Positions 13,900-26,401 of a stretch of DNA of 64,000 bases are shown here, one piece after another. The stretch is from Blasia pusilla (Eukaryota; Marchantiophyta; Marchantiopsida; Blasiales): positions 35,030,001-35,094,000 of the forward strand of contig CM114274.1 of the NCBI GenBank assembly GCA_050084515.1, in the 5' to 3' direction. Position 1 is the stretch's first letter. The number at the start of each line of letters is the position of its first letter. The translations under genes were made by a program, and so were the position numbers. The notes under the pieces were generated by a model, which did no database searches, had not been told where the DNA came from, and saw nothing but the letters and a program-made list of their open reading frames with translations.

Positions 13900-14345
13900 T
13901 AAGCATGTACCTGGACTGCGGGCTGGAGTCGCTTCAAAGATGCACTCTTTGACCTTGTCCCGAGCCTCAACCCTCAAAGCCCGTATGTGCCAAGCCTAGG
14001 CGTGCAACCAACCCGCGTGTTCCAAACCTAGTCCTGCATACAACATTATGCTCCGATCCTACGCCCGCAACCCACCCACATGTTTCAAACTTAGTTCCGC
14101 ATGCAACTCAGATGGTTTACACATTAGCCCGCATCTTTCCCTCTTAGCCCGCGCTAGGCTTGCATGCAAGCTTGTCAGGACCCTGAGAAGCCCATTAGAT
14201 CCACGATACGTATGCAAGCCCATGTGCGGCTCAAGCTCTACCCCCAATAGGCCTTCATGCCAGCCCGCGCCAGGCCTGCCCTCAGCCCAAGCTAGACCTG
14301 CAATAGGCTCGCAGGCTCGTGCCAAGCCCAAACTGAACCCATGCT
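13900..14345. repeat. GC-richer degenerate tandem repeat
   Basis: Words such as 'agcccgcgctaggcttgca' and 'gcccgcgccaggcctgcc' recur. Two units about 66 bp apart (around 14004 and 14069) read 'acccgcgtgttccaaacc' and 'acccacatgtttcaaact'. The opposed open frames at 14048-14347 (+) and 14059-14331 (-) are by-products of this composition. The 14346-15269 stretch beyond it holds no gene I recognise. Confidence 0.5.
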
Positions 14346-15269
14346 AGGCCCACAAAGGAGCCCACTCTTAGCCCGGGTTATGCCTGATTTTAGCCTTTGC
14401 ACCTTCGCTGCATCCTTCATCCAAGCCAAAGACATGTTGACTTAGGCATTGAAAAACCGGGCTAGAGACTGGTTTTCCATGTCTGTGGACATGTTTGGAG
14501 AAGCCTGTCCCATGGATGGACATGTCCGTTTCCATGCAACCTTGATTCCGTACCCTTAGTTTGTCCCACAATGCCCCAAAGTAGATTTTATGTCCCAAGC
14601 ACCCTTGGAGATCCTCCCCCTTATATCTACTTATGGGGTTCTCTAACCTGCCCCTACCTTTAGGAAAGAACTCTCGAGTCATTCCTTTTGGCCCTCAACC
14701 CAATTTTCCAATTGAAAATTTTCAAGAAGTTTCTCAATCTCTGCTTATGTGTTTGTCTAGATCTTTTTGTGCTGGAACTGGCTTTGCATAAGCTTTCTAA
14801 TGCCATCTTACTTGTTCCAAGCGCATCTTGGATCAAGCCGTTATGACCTTAAACACATGAAAATCCTAAATACTAGTCAAGTTGAACCTAGTAGAGTCTT
14901 GATCTTTCGCATTGGTGCATGTTTGGTTATGAGGGTCGCGAAAATGGACTTGAATTATCTTACTTGGATGTTTAGTTTTGGTTTGGTTGAGTTGAGATGG
15001 ATGCAAGAGGCGTTTGTGACTTTACGTCTACTTTGTATCTAAGTGTCTTCCAGGACAAGTGAGGCCTTTGGTTGGGGCGTGATGGTGATGGAGAGGTATC
15101 CATGGACTTTATGGAATGTATCACAATTTTAGAGAGAGATGGGAGTTCATTTTTCTGAACCAAGACATGGTCGAGTGCCCAGAGAGTTGGTGTGTGAGTT
15201 GGGAGAGCAAGTTTTTGCTACTATAGAGGTTGCTAGTTAGAAAATACCACCCTCCTCTTCTTCAAAGGT

Positions 15270-15793
15270 CACGAGAGAGACTTGAGAGCCAGAAATTTGT
15301 CATAGGTTGATATGGGCGGAGAGAAGATGAGTATTGCAACTCTTGGGGAGGTTTAGGGACTTTTTTGCATATAGTATGCATGACTTGGGTAAGTTGAAGG
15401 GTCTTGGTATTTGGATCAAGTTGAATAGTGATGCGTCTGTCTACTGAAGACCTTATAGGTATTCCAATACAAAGTGAGGCTTTATTTAGATTAGGAGTCA
15501 AAACTTGGTTGACGCTAGACTAGTGGAGAGATTTCTTGGAGATCGAGTATGCATCTTCCATAGCTATTCCCACAAAGAAGGACATGCATGGCAAGTGGAC
15601 CGATGGACGGATGTGTGGGGATAACTATCCTATCAATTGGCATACAAAGGCCGATCACTATACTCTGTCTACTCCTGAGGAGATCTTTGATGCAGTGGAG
15701 CATGCATACATCTTTAGTTTTTTGGATCTTCGTGTTGGCTATCATGAGTTTTCCATCCACATAGTTGCAAAAAAATGGACAAGTTTTTCCTTA
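15270..15793 (+). pseudogene. gypsy reverse-transcriptase fragment of the DNMT/PHD element family
   Basis: The N-terminal half of a Ty3/gypsy RT. After a region similar to the start of RT in element A (40840-41010), the frames read 'FAYSMHDLGKLKG'-like sequence, 'RPYRYS', 'PTKKDMHGKWTDGRMCGD', 'PINWHTKADHYTLSTPEE' and 'FSFLDLRVGYHEFSI'. These are RT fingers and the first palm motif. The segment stops before the YIDD motif and is not flanked by LTRs, so it is a truncated or recombined scrap. A TGA replaces the Arg codon expected before 'RPYRYS', the same substitution seen in A. Similarity to A and B places it in that family (inference from motif spelling). Confidence 0.75.
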
Positions 15794-16343
15794 TGACGAA
15801 CATGGACGAAAAATTTTGGATATGTCCATGGACATGGATTGCAATAGATGGGGCGCATACTTATAGTTAATGATGGAAGGTAGGGAATGGGCAAGTGGGG
15901 TAATAAGGGGAGAGGAAGTGGGGGTGGAGGGAGGAAGAAACAGGAAAGTATAGTACACGTGAGCAAGTAGGGGGAATGAGAAATCAGGGGATGGTGGGGT
16001 GCATATGGATGGTGGTCCATATGCACAAATCCGAGTGATCAAGATTCCAAAGAGTCATTTTATGCACTTGAGAAGAGTCTTTTCCAAGAGGGAAGAATAT
16101 TTTTTTGTACTTGTAAAGACAGTGTAGTTGTAGTTAGTCAATAAAGTTAGTGAAGAAGGAGTTATTGTTGATTTTTCTTATAAAACTTATCTTTACTCAT
16201 GAAACAGTGGTCTCTTGGGAAGGAACTTAATACTTTTCGATTAAAGGAATATATTTTTCCTTGAGTCGTACAATACATGTGAGTTTCCGAATGGAAAATC
16301 ACGAAGAGAGATGGAGAAGGAAACTCTGCACAACCCCGATGAC

Positions 16344-16600
16344 CGCCTTTGCTGATCTTCGCCTGATCGACCACACCTCCGCAAAGAGGTCGATGCCCGC
16401 ACACACCCAATACGACAAAGACAGACAGAGTGATAATTCAGCCGCCTTTAAAAATCTCTGCCTGATTGATCCCAAATAGGCACGTACACACCAAAGACAA
16501 CCTTCTACAGAGTGGTAATTGTGAAAACTTCCACAACACAGTTTGCCTTGGCCGCCTTTGAAAATCTCCAATCAATCGATCACATAGTTCGCATGGGCCA
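16344..16600. repeat. three-unit tandem repeat, period 99-110 bp
   Basis: Units begin with 'cgccttt' at 16344, 16443 and 16553 and contain 'atct...cctgatygat' and 'cacacacc...aaagaca...agagtg'. The overlapping minus-strand open frames (16299-16571, 16438-16635) follow from the repeats and have no domain. From 15794 to 16343 I see only low-complexity sequence, including the palindrome 'tgtccatggaca' near 15822. Confidence 0.6.
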
Positions 16601-17997
16601 CCTTCGTCTACACGCAATCCCTCCCAAATTGACACTACACGATTTCACCCCGAAAACCTTCTTCTGAATGCACTCCCTCCATATGTTTCCTAAACATCTT
16701 GACCACCACTCAAAATCGGCCAAACGAGGTCAAATTGCCACAAAATCGCCTCGAACATCTCTGAAAATTGTCCGAATGAGCTCGACCCTAAAGGATTTCG
16801 CCCCAACCACCCTAAAAATTCGTCCTTCCGATCTTGACCCATGACGATTTTTCCGCTAAACCTAAAAAATTCATCTTTCACAGATTTTCCCCAACCTTAT
16901 CGACCTCATAAATTTTTCCTAAACGATTTTGCCCAGGCCACCCTCGATAAATGTCCAAATGTGATTGAAATTGTCAGAATGCCCAGAGTCGAGTTTGCAA
17001 TTAGTTCGCACAGACCACAATGCCCACACATACCACAGAGGCAAGGGGAAGGGGGATTGAATATGATTGGAGAGGCAGCTTTAGTGCCACATTTTGCGTG
17101 TTCGACATTGACAGAAAAGCTTACCCGAGAGCGACACGACGACGAGAACGGACGAACAATGCAAAGGTCGCCGAATTGAGAATTAGAGCTAACCCTATTC
17201 CTAATACACAATTAGTGCTAAACAAATGGACGGAAATTTTAAACAGCCTGCCACACGATCCGTCAATCTTGGTAATGCTGGAAGATCTCGCGTCTATCTT
17301 GAATTTGTCGACCACGAACTCGGTATGGACGACGTTGTTCGTCAATCATCTGCCATCCTCTTCAACCTGTCAAAGGTATCCATTTCCCGATACCCGGGCC
17401 CACTTTGTCGATATCACTCGAGTTCGGCCCAACAGCGAGGTGTCCCTCCAATCCTCGATCCTTAGCCAAGCCACCTGCCTGTAGGGGCTATCCTGGACGC
17501 GGCTTCAATCCGAGGGCGCATAAATCTATGGCCTTCGGGCGGGGGTTTCCAAGCATACTAACACGGCTGGATAAACTCATGTTTGGGAGTAATGGGGTAA
17601 TTGGGAAGAGAAATACAAACAAGAATGCATCCGTGAGTTATGAAACATCTGTTACGGTAAAATTTAGTAAGCTACAAAGTTGGGGAGACAGGACAAAGCA
17701 AGTTCATGAAAGACAAGGAGTGGATGGTTTATGAAATGCCATAGCAAAGAAGAAATGGATGGTTTCTTGAAATGGAAAATGGGGAGGTGGTAGGCCGGTT
17801 TCTTATTTTTTATGACACTTTACAAGTACATAATATGCAGAGTATTAGGTCGTGACGTTCTGTGACGCTAGGGTTGGCTTATGGCCTAAGTTTCCTATTA
17901 TGAATGGCCTCATACATAAATTTATTTTCGACGAGCATGAATTGGGGGTGGGTGGTTGCTTGAGTTATTAGGTGGGTGGCGGGAGTGGTGTTTGTCC
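16601..17997. other. no recognisable gene
   Basis: Between 16600 and 16990 degenerate copies of 'gattttcccc...ctaaaaattcgtcc' recur. Open frames at 16841-17179, 17020-17484 and 17405-17734 (+) lack any motif I recognise. Nothing else is supported. Confidence 0.4.
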
Positions 17998-18214
17998 TTG
18001 CACAATTATGATATGGTTTGCTAAGAATGGGAAGTACATTACAAAAATTTCGTGATATGTCGTGATTTTTGTAGGCTTATGGAATGTACTTTCAGCATAG
18101 ACTTCATGATCGTCTTCCCAAGGTAAATTGGGGAAGAGGATCATGAAGTCCCTTGGCTGGTTCACAGTTGAACTGTGATGGAGTGTTTGCATAAGGCATT
18201 CTTATAATAATTGT
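17998..18214. mobile_element. foldback / MITE-like element with nested hairpins
   Basis: The ends 'cacaattat' (about 18000) and 'ataattgtg' (about 18212) are inverted repeats, with 'aagaatg' and 'cattctt' inside them. Two internal hairpins follow. One pairs 'acaaaaat' with 'atttttgt' (about 18037-18073), inside an outer 'gaagtacatt'/'gaatgtacttt' pairing. The second is a strong 22-bp stem at 18100-18121 and 18128-18150 with a 6-base loop. No coding capacity. A non-autonomous DNA transposon or a small-RNA precursor are the two readings; MITE is my first choice from size and structure. Confidence 0.5.
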
Positions 18215-18424
18215 GTTGGTTTGTTGAATTATATATCTATACTTAAGCCGTTTAAGTTAAAATAAGTATGCCATATTTGTACTGGTATAGTAAGCAGTGG
18301 AACCCCAAAAGCTATTGGTAATGAAAAATGGTTCTGAATGGAAGTTGAATCATACAGTAGAACTACTCAAAGGTTATAAGCCAATTCTATTGGACCGGAA
18401 TGCAAGTGTTTAAAGTGATGAAAC

Positions 18425-19456
18425 TGTCGCAACCCTCATAACCAAACAACACCAAATACACGCCAAGCGAAACATCAGAACTCAAAGGAACTCACGCCGC
18501 GAGGTTTGCGCTTTGGAGAGGCGTTTGGAAGAGTCTCTTGGAAAAGTCTAAGAGACGAAACGCGGAACAGAGTTGTGCGTTTCATGCGTTAGTGGTCGCG
18601 ACCAGGAAACCTAGACCAAACGCGAGCCAAGACTTGAGATGAGTTGAGTCTTGGAGGTTGGTTGCCAAAGAGGTGAGAACCAGTTTGGAACACGGCTAGC
18701 GTTTGGGAGAATCTGACTGTGTTTAGGACCATAACGTTGAGCTCCGAGATGCATTCGGGACAAATAAGGGCGCGTTGGAAAGCTGATCTTGAGACGCTTC
18801 CAACGCACCAAAGATCTCAGAAAACACATAAGTACAGGCTGAGATATTGGCCGAAAACGATTCAGAGAGCAATCGGGTTGAGGGCCAGTGGAGGGGCCCG
18901 GGTGTCTTTCCTAAATGTAGGGGGCCCCCGGAGATCCCCAGAAGTACTAGTAAGGGGAGTACCTTCTCTGAGATGTCTCGGGAAACGAAACCCCACTTTG
19001 GGTGCCAAACGGCGTTTCAGAGGCACGGGATGAAACGGGAGTTTGGCGCGGAAACCCGAAACCCAAACCTGATCCAAGGGAGTGGACTTTGTACGCCACA
19101 CTTGGATTCCAACCCGAGATTCACCGTGCGAGAGCCCTGGTGAGGAACTCATTGGATATTCATCGGACAGTTGGAACCGCTAGGCGCGAAACGCCGTTTC
19201 AGTTCCCTGAACCGACGAAGAAAAGTCATCCCAAGTCTTTCGAGACTTGCCCGTGTTGGAAACCGCGAAACTAGGAAGGTTGAGCTTGAAGAGAGAGTCC
19301 GAGACGAGAACTCGGAAAGTAATCCCGCTGATTGATCCAAGACCCGACTAACCGAAGTGCGTGTTTGGATGCAGATCAGCGTTGAGAGCGTGACCTACTT
19401 AACGCACGCTTCCGCAACAAACAAGATTAACGTTCAAGGAGAGTAGACGCACGACA
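18425..19456 (-). mobile_element. solo LTR of the chromovirus family
   Basis: This 1.03-kb segment is the reverse complement of the LTRs at 31092-32096 and 37425-38442. It starts 'tgtcgcaaccctcataacc' and ends 'gcgcacgaca'-like sequence at 19456. No internal region is attached, so it is a solo LTR, the usual product of recombination between the two LTRs of one element. The flanks read 'tgaaac' before and 'ctgaaac' after, an almost perfect target duplication offset by one base. The open frames on both strands inside it are LTR by-products found in every copy. Confidence 0.85.
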
Positions 19457-22221
19457 CTGAAACACATACCAAAGGTAATTGAGAAGCTGAAATAAAATGC
19501 ATCTGAGTGGTGATGAGATGGCTGAAGGCTTATACTTAATCATAGAACTGACTAGAAAACGTGGAGCAAAGGACATAGCAAAATAAGATGCAACTCCATT
19601 TGATGATTGGAAGTAAAAATGTAATCATAAACTTGGCTATGGATACAGGATACGCCATTGAGTGTAATATTCACTTATGCCTAGCTGATTAAAAGTGTTA
19701 AGACATCATCAAGTGTAAACCATAAAACATAGTTGTAGTACAGTCTGTTTCTCCGATAAGAAAATTCATGTTAACTATGTAAGAAATGGTAGATGAACAT
19801 GAAAGGCATTGTAAACTCCATGCTTTATTTACAAGCAGAACAATAACCTATAAGACATGTACAAGGTGCTTTTCAGCTATTATAGATGTTGAAGTATACA
19901 GCTGAGGTTTAGCCTGAAGGTTTGGAACTATTATAATCATTCTTCATTGGAAAAAAAATATATATTTGTGACAGTGTGGTAACTTACTAGAAGTGAGGAA
20001 GTACTTAAGTATACAAAGTTGTTGTGAGCCTTTTTCTCAATATAGTCATATGTTGCGTGAAAATCATACTTTGGTGTTGGAAGTGTATCATAGAGCTTGT
20101 AAGTAGATTGGTATACATTGCAGATATCTGTAGTAAGAACAAATAATTAGAGCAATATTAGTAGAGTGTGAAGTACATGAACTATTTAGAAACACTTGAG
20201 TTGGTGCTATGAAATGTGCAAATTTCCTGAATGTGAAGTGTCTTAGATACAATAAAAGTTGGCCTGTTGTAGTGAATGAAATGTTTAAAATTCACCTAGT
20301 AAAGCAGTGTACATGCGGCATAGCAAAAACAAAGCATAATATGGGCTAGTTGGTGAATAACTTCATGTAATGCACTAACAAGAACGATTAGGTAGTGTTC
20401 TATCTTCAACTTCTTGTATACACTAGGAAGATTTTGCCCATCTACATAACGTTTGTATTTCTTGAGATTGAAATTGAAATCCATAATTTTGGTAATGACG
20501 ACATACATATCTTGAATGTAAAAAGATGGCAGTTCTTGTAGATCTTAGAGATAATGTAGTCTCCTTTTCAAATACAGATGCAGTTTGAATGGTGAAATGT
20601 TGTTATGTGCATGGAAAGTCACACAACACAAGTTGGTTACAATGTTAAACACAATGCAATATACATTCAGACATCCATGGTGTCGAATCATCGGGTTGCA
20701 ACTTCTGCAAAATTATTCTAGAAAAATTGTAGAATGTTAGTATCTTCATATAAAACCAATATTTTTTATGAAAAATCAGAACATGAAGCTCAAGAATTCA
20801 TGCATGATATGGCAAGATGAGTACAGCCAAGGCTCTAGCAAAAATGTATGCAATAACATTTGAAAAGATAAATTATAATCATGGAAACTGATTAGAGGAA
20901 TATGATACATGATAATATAATTGTGGTAGAACAAGTAAGAGACAAGAACCTCAAGATCGTAGAGAGGAGATGGTGAAAAAAAAATGTTGTTGACAGGAGT
21001 AATCAATCGGTGAGATACAAATACATAGTGTGGCAATCAAATGGAATAGGCTAATTTACTAGTAAATGCAAATGTATCCACAAGCTATTTCTTATTGTGT
21101 GATGAAACTTACTCACAAACAAAGGTATTAGTGTTGGAACTAGATAAGTGAAATTGGATCAAAAGGATGAAAAGGGAGTGTGAACAGATGCATATATTTA
21201 GATCAAACCAATGATGTCATTGCACAACACTAATTTCACAGTCAATCTAAAGCAATAATACAAGGATTTGAGAGAGAATGGTGCAAAAAGGGGTATGTTT
21301 GGGAGATACAAAACATGGAATAAGTTAAAGTAAGAAATCGTCCAGAATATGGTAAACAGAGTTGAAAGTGCTTAGGAAAAATGAATGCAAAATAACGCAG
21401 AGTCTTGTCAATACCATGATAGTGAAAAATGTAAGTTCAAATAGTAGCAGGCAGAAGTTAAGGACATGATATCTACTGGAATATGATAACAACGAGTAGA
21501 TTCAATGGAAAAAACACATCATGTAGTAGGTGTGCAAGTACGTAGAAGATGCGACCGCTCACTGAGATGCTTATTACTCAGTAGACAACAAAGCTCATTC
21601 AGATGGAAGTTAAATGAGACATTTTTTTTCATGTGTATGGATATGTGGCTTGCATCAACTTCATTTGGATTGGGCATGTTCCACCCAACTAGCGGGCAAT
21701 CAATTAGAGAGCTAACCCAAAAAAATCCTTGGTGGAAGCCATTATATTTTGTTTCTATGCCAAGCCTTCAGTCTACAATGGACAGTAACTGAAGATGTAG
21801 TGGGGTTATAGACAAAATATCCCGCATATTTGCAGGGGTCATATATACATTATACGACATGTTGGGACTCGTGCCTGAGCATTGTTGGCATAAATAAAAC
21901 ATATAAGAGGAGGCAGTCATATACTGCAACATGTAACCGTTGCAAAGTCCATAGGGTGGTTGGCCGTGGGCTAACCTAAGTCGTACCTGACCGTTGTTGT
22001 AAATTATTGCACGGCAGTAACCATAAGATTTCATTTGCTTTATGAGAATAGAAAACTGATGGTTCCAAGACGTCTGAAGTGATGAAATGTCCAGTGAGGC
22101 TCTACTAATTGGTTTCTATAGCAACTTATCTTTGTGTACCATCCTAGCTTTTGCCATGACCCTGGAAGATGCGAGCCTTGATTTACCTAGGTGGTGGCGA
22201 GATTGTTCACTGCGAGTTTGT
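19457..22221. other. long AT-rich stretch without genes
   Basis: Open frames here (for example 20296-20508 -, 20776-21036 -, 21505-21792 +) carry no recognisable motif. No element ends or RNA genes were seen. Confidence 0.45.
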
Positions 22222-23520
22222 GTTGGCCTTGTCATGACACGTAGATAGATAGTTGTGAAGCAAGTGCTTGGCAGCTATAGTTTAAAGCTAGGTTATGGGT
22301 CAGTATCAGATTACTGTGATGTTGCTTGAGGGTACTGTTTTGCTAGACAGTTCACATGAAATGAGTATTTATTGGTTGTAGCTGGTACGTATATATGTGC
22401 AGAGAGGCATATTGATCATTGTAAACAAGATGGGTCTTGCTATTTTCTGAACTATCACAGTACTACGGTAGGTCGGAAATAGAAATAAGCCTTGTATTCG
22501 CTAAGCCTATGTTTTTTTTGGCATGTAGAAGTTGGGAATAGATAGAGAACAATTGATATAGTGGTTATTGCCACGGAGGGATGAGATTAAACATGCTTTA
22601 TTTCTAAGAGTTCGTTGATGTATGAATAATCAATGTTCATGCCAATTGTGTTGCCCTTGTGATGGCGCCTAAATAGGTAGTCGTCAAGCTGGTGGACAGC
22701 AGTTGCAGTCCACATGTAGTTTATCGGTCAGTACCAAACTAGTATAGTGTTGGTGTAGGGTACTGTTCTAGTAGATAGGTCATATGAAATAAGTATTGAT
22801 TGGTTGTAGCTCGTAGGCATATGCAATCATAGAGGTAGATTGTTCAGTGTAAAGGAGATGGGTCTTGGTGTTTTGCTCAACTATCATAGTATTATGGTAG
22901 CATGAAGACAAAAATAAACATTGAACTCAGTAAGCCTGTGTTTGCCAGGCATGTAACAATAGTGAAGTAGAAGTTGGGAATAGATAGAGAACAAACGATA
23001 CAATGGTTATTGGCACAGAGGGATGAGATTAAACATGCTTTATCTGCAAAAGTTTGTTGATGTATGAATAATCAATCCTCGTGCCAACTGTGTTGCCCTT
23101 GTTATGGTGCATAGATAGGTAGTTGTGAAGAAATTGGATAGTGGTTGCACTCCACAGGTAGTTTATCAGTGAGTACCAATTAGTTTAATGTTGATGCATG
23201 GTATTGTTTTGGTACAAAAGTTATATGACATGAGTGGTGATTGTTTGTAGTTGTTACACATATACGCCTAGACGGGCATATCAGTAGACCATAAATAAAA
23301 TCAGCCTTGTTGTTTAGGCCGAGTTGTGACACCAATATGGTATGATGAACATAGAAGTAAGCTTGGAGTTCACAAAATGTATATTTGTCAGGCATTTAGC
23401 AAAGGCGATGCACAAGTTGAAAACATGTAAAAAGAAACTGGAAGATGGCTATTGGCATAGAGCAATGAGTTTAAACACTCCCCTATTAGTGAACAATAAG
23501 AACTGCCATGCTAAAGCGAA
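22222..23520. repeat. three-copy tandem array, unit about 430-440 bp
   Basis: Copies start at 22222, 22650 and 23092 with 'gttgsccttgt-atg' and share 'gatagttgtgaag', 'ggtactgtttt', 'tggttgtagct' and 'gatgagattaaacatgctttat' blocks in the same order. The copies differ by substitutions and small indels, the third most. No coding capacity. The array resembles a short satellite-like amplification. 23521-24579 beyond it shows no gene. Confidence 0.75.
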
Positions 23521-24579
23521 AACACTCTATCACAGCATGTGACAGACTGTTGTCGCTTCAGCATACAGAACCTTATTCTGATAAGTTTTGATGAGAAATA
23601 TTTTTCAACCTGGGTGATTAATACATGAAGAAGTATGAGAACGAATAAGACTTGTGCAATTAGGTAGAAAAACACCAAGAATAGACCCATCTCCTATTCA
23701 ATCTATGCACATGGATGAGGCAGGGTTGAGAAAGTGTAAGTGATAGTGCATAAGTACGACGGTGGATAAGGTTTTTGTTGGTTAGCCTGAATAGGTAAGG
23801 TCAAGATTGAATAGAATATAGTTTCAGAAGCAACTCTTTGCCATTTGTGGTGCAATACACATGTACTCAGGCCAAAATACAAGTGTAACATACAAAGTAG
23901 GGACAAGTAACACGACGTGTACCTGTTTTTAAGAACGGGCTTGTGAGTTCCAACAATAAATATCACTTGCACATACACACGAGGTGTTGATGAACGATAG
24001 TAGCAAAACGAAGACTATCACTGGATATCTTTGACTTGTAGATCGTAATGAAATGATGGGAACCACATATGCTTAGATGCACGGGCCTATACGCAGAAAA
24101 AAATTTATATGTGTAGATCGTAACCTAGCATGAGAGCGCACGAGCTTAAGACTTGACTTAGAATGAGTTATGCACAAAATGACTTAAAGTATAACTCTAT
24201 TCGTTCAACCATTTTTTAATGACTTGGAAAACCATATAAGTCATAATACAATGACTCAAATAGTATTGGAAATGACTCAATCATGTTCTAGTCATATCCC
24301 ATGACTCGTTCAATAATCTGAGTTATTATTGTTAGTTTTGTGAATAATTGAGAAGATCTAAGATGTCCATCCTAAGCAGAGTCATTTTTAAAATCACCCA
24401 TGAAAGTCTCGTGAAAGACTCATGAAATTCCCATCCATGGAGATGTTTTGAAGACTTTGGAAACCCTAAACTCTTCCTTTCTCTTTTCTTTTTGAAGTTC
24501 ATCTCTCCCTTCTTTCCCATATAAACCAAGACCCTTCTATGGTATTCTATTTTTTTAAAAAAATTTACGTCCCTTTCTT

Positions 24580-24770
24580 CCCTTATTCACCCCCTAGCTT
24601 TCCCTTCCTTCTTGGAACAAGAGTCCTCTCCTCAACGGACTAGCGTAGAGCTAGTCCGTTGAGTGGTGTGTACGACCCTTATTTCCCTTATTTTCCCCCT
24701 AGCTTTCCCTTCCCTCCTCAAACCAGAGTCCTCTAGTTCGTGCGTAGACCTAGTTTGCTGAGTGGTGTGT
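24580..24770. repeat. two-copy tandem duplication with an 11-bp hairpin
   Basis: Copies at about 24580 and 24686 share 'ccccctagctttcccttcc', 'agagtcctct' and 'gagtggtgtgt'. In the first copy 'caacggactag' (24633-24643) pairs perfectly with 'ctagtccgttg' (24651-24661) around a 7-base loop. The second copy has lost the pairing. The role is unknown; it lies upstream of the LINE. Confidence 0.6.
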
Positions 24771-25462
24771 GCACGTGATGAGTGGTCGCTGTGCAAGAGC
24801 AAAACCCTAACTCATTCCCGCTCTTTGTCATCACCTTGATCAAGAGGCCCTTGCGTAAATTGACCAGACCCAAATTCTCCTATGTTTGAGCCATCCATTC
24901 AACCCACTTCCCTTGTTCGAGCTCCAAGTGTCGGGCGTGGTGGCGTTGCAAATTCATGGTGGCGGTGGCATTGAAGAATTATAAAAGCCGTCACACTTGA
25001 GGTAGGGTATATGCCCCGGTTTTCCTCGGTGTCCAGTGGACTTAGTCGGAGAAATGGAGACCTCTCCTTCTTTTGAAGATCGACTCACCGGCCCTCCTTT
25101 GTAGCTAAATGCCAGGGTTGTTCACCTTGGCAGGTAGTGATGATCTCTAGGGGTAACAAGCGGGCTCTCTTTGGGCACCTGCCGCTTGGAGGCAGCCCCT
25201 CCGCACAAATAGGACAACGAGTCCCTGTCTGGACTCTCGGGTTGGGAGCTTAAACATTCTCCCTAGATCCTAAATCACTTTTTTTCCAAACCTCTACATA
25301 TAATCAGCGGCCTTGAGACCAACATATCTCCGTCCTCCCAAGCTTGTGAGGAGTATTGGATTGCCTATCAAAGGCGCATACCAAAGTTCAGCATCCCAAA
25401 GCTGGGTGGGGAATACCGGCATGTTTATGTGAGATGATCAAAAGGCCCCCCGCAGTCCGGAT

Positions 25463-25744
25463 TTGGGCAAAGAGTTCAAACTGGTCTATAGGAGGAGACC
25501 ACGGTTCCACATTATCATTTTTGGTGTACGTCCCACGCTAGACTTCGTCTCATTTAAGATCATGTGCACAACTTTGGGCTTTGAATTCCTGGCTACAGTT
25601 AGGGTTACTCGGATGATGAATGGCCGTCAATGTATCTTTCAAGGCGTCTATCAAGGGAAGAGGAGGCCAATACTTGTCTTGCCACAAAAACCATGTGTCT
25701 CAAGAACTGAGATGTGCCTACAATTGGAGGGCTATGGTAGTTGA
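25463..25744 (+). pseudogene. open frame upstream of the LINE endonuclease, possible ORF1 remnant
   Basis: A 93-codon frame including 'GFEFLATVRVTRMMNGRQC' lies 180 bp before the endonuclease part of the LINE. LINEs often encode a nucleic-acid-binding ORF1 at this position, but I see no zinc knuckle or RRM motif, so assignment rests on position only. The 24770-25462 stretch contains further broken frames with no motif. Confidence 0.25.
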
Positions 25745-25922
25745 GGGTGGTTCCAACTTGAAGGAACGGCCCATCTCCACAAAACCACTGGTGATCTACA
25801 CACCTAATATCTTTAGTGCTCTCTAAGGAACCAGCGATGAAGAACCTGCACATGAAGAGGTTCCATGTTGCAAAAAACCACACCTACGCCAAAAGCCTGC
25901 CCACCGACTCCCAGCCCACTTA

Positions 25923-26401
25923 GTGAAAGGTCTCCATTTGGGTACGTGGAACTTCTGTGGACTGACCCATCCAATGAAGCAGTTGGAGGTTTCTGAAGTT
26001 TTGCTGAAAAATCAAATACATATATGCGGTGGTCAGGAAACTTGGGAAACAAAGTTAATGGAGATATCCCATATACCATACTATGGATGGTTTGGAAAGA
26101 TGTGCTGCACCTAGGCGGACAACACATAGGTATGAAGGGTGTCGAGTTCTTCATAAGAGTCTTCATGGTGAACAAATGTAAGATCATCAACACAGGGCTT
26201 GAGTATGAATACAACATATGGGACAAAGTTCGAGTAGAGTGCAACTCGCGGGATATGTATATTGGGTGTATTTACATGCCCACAAACAGTGAATCAGTGG
26301 CTGTAATAGAGGCAGCCTTTGATAGTTTGAAAAATGATTGCCTTAGGTTCAAGACAAAGGGGAACATAGTCTTGCTTGGAGACTTCAACAGATGGGTGGG
26401 G
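25923..26401 (+). pseudogene. LINE apurinic-like endonuclease, N-terminal part (split gene)
   Basis: First half of the endonuclease/exonuclease/phosphatase domain that nicks target DNA for LINE insertion. Visible motifs are 'LGTWNFCGL', the catalytic-type 'GGQETWE', then after a frameshift 'YIGCIYMPTNSESV' and 'NIVLLGDFNRWVG'. The last is the conserved GDFN block that normally precedes 'R-V-G'. The frame is cut right after 'WVG' by the TGTCG end of an LTR element at 26402. It resumes at 58102 with 'QGTDPQAKIGMFGD', so the two parts are one LINE interrupted by 31.7 kb. At least one frameshift predates or postdates the insertion. Confidence 0.85.

Noticed and set aside
14048-14347. Opposed 90-99 codon frames
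   Set aside because: By-product of the GC-richer degenerate repeat. No motif and no conservation of either frame.
18719-19152. Overlapping open frames on both strands, repeated at 31361-31912, 37720-38148 and 55434-55814
   Set aside because: They lie inside the chromovirus LTR and recur in every LTR copy. Frames differ between copies because of small indels, so they are not genes.
22222-23520. CRISPR array
   Set aside because: Units are about 430 bp and diverged, without short identical repeats and spacers.
24633-24661. Rho-independent terminator
   Set aside because: The hairpin lacks a downstream T tract and the context is eukaryotic repeat DNA.
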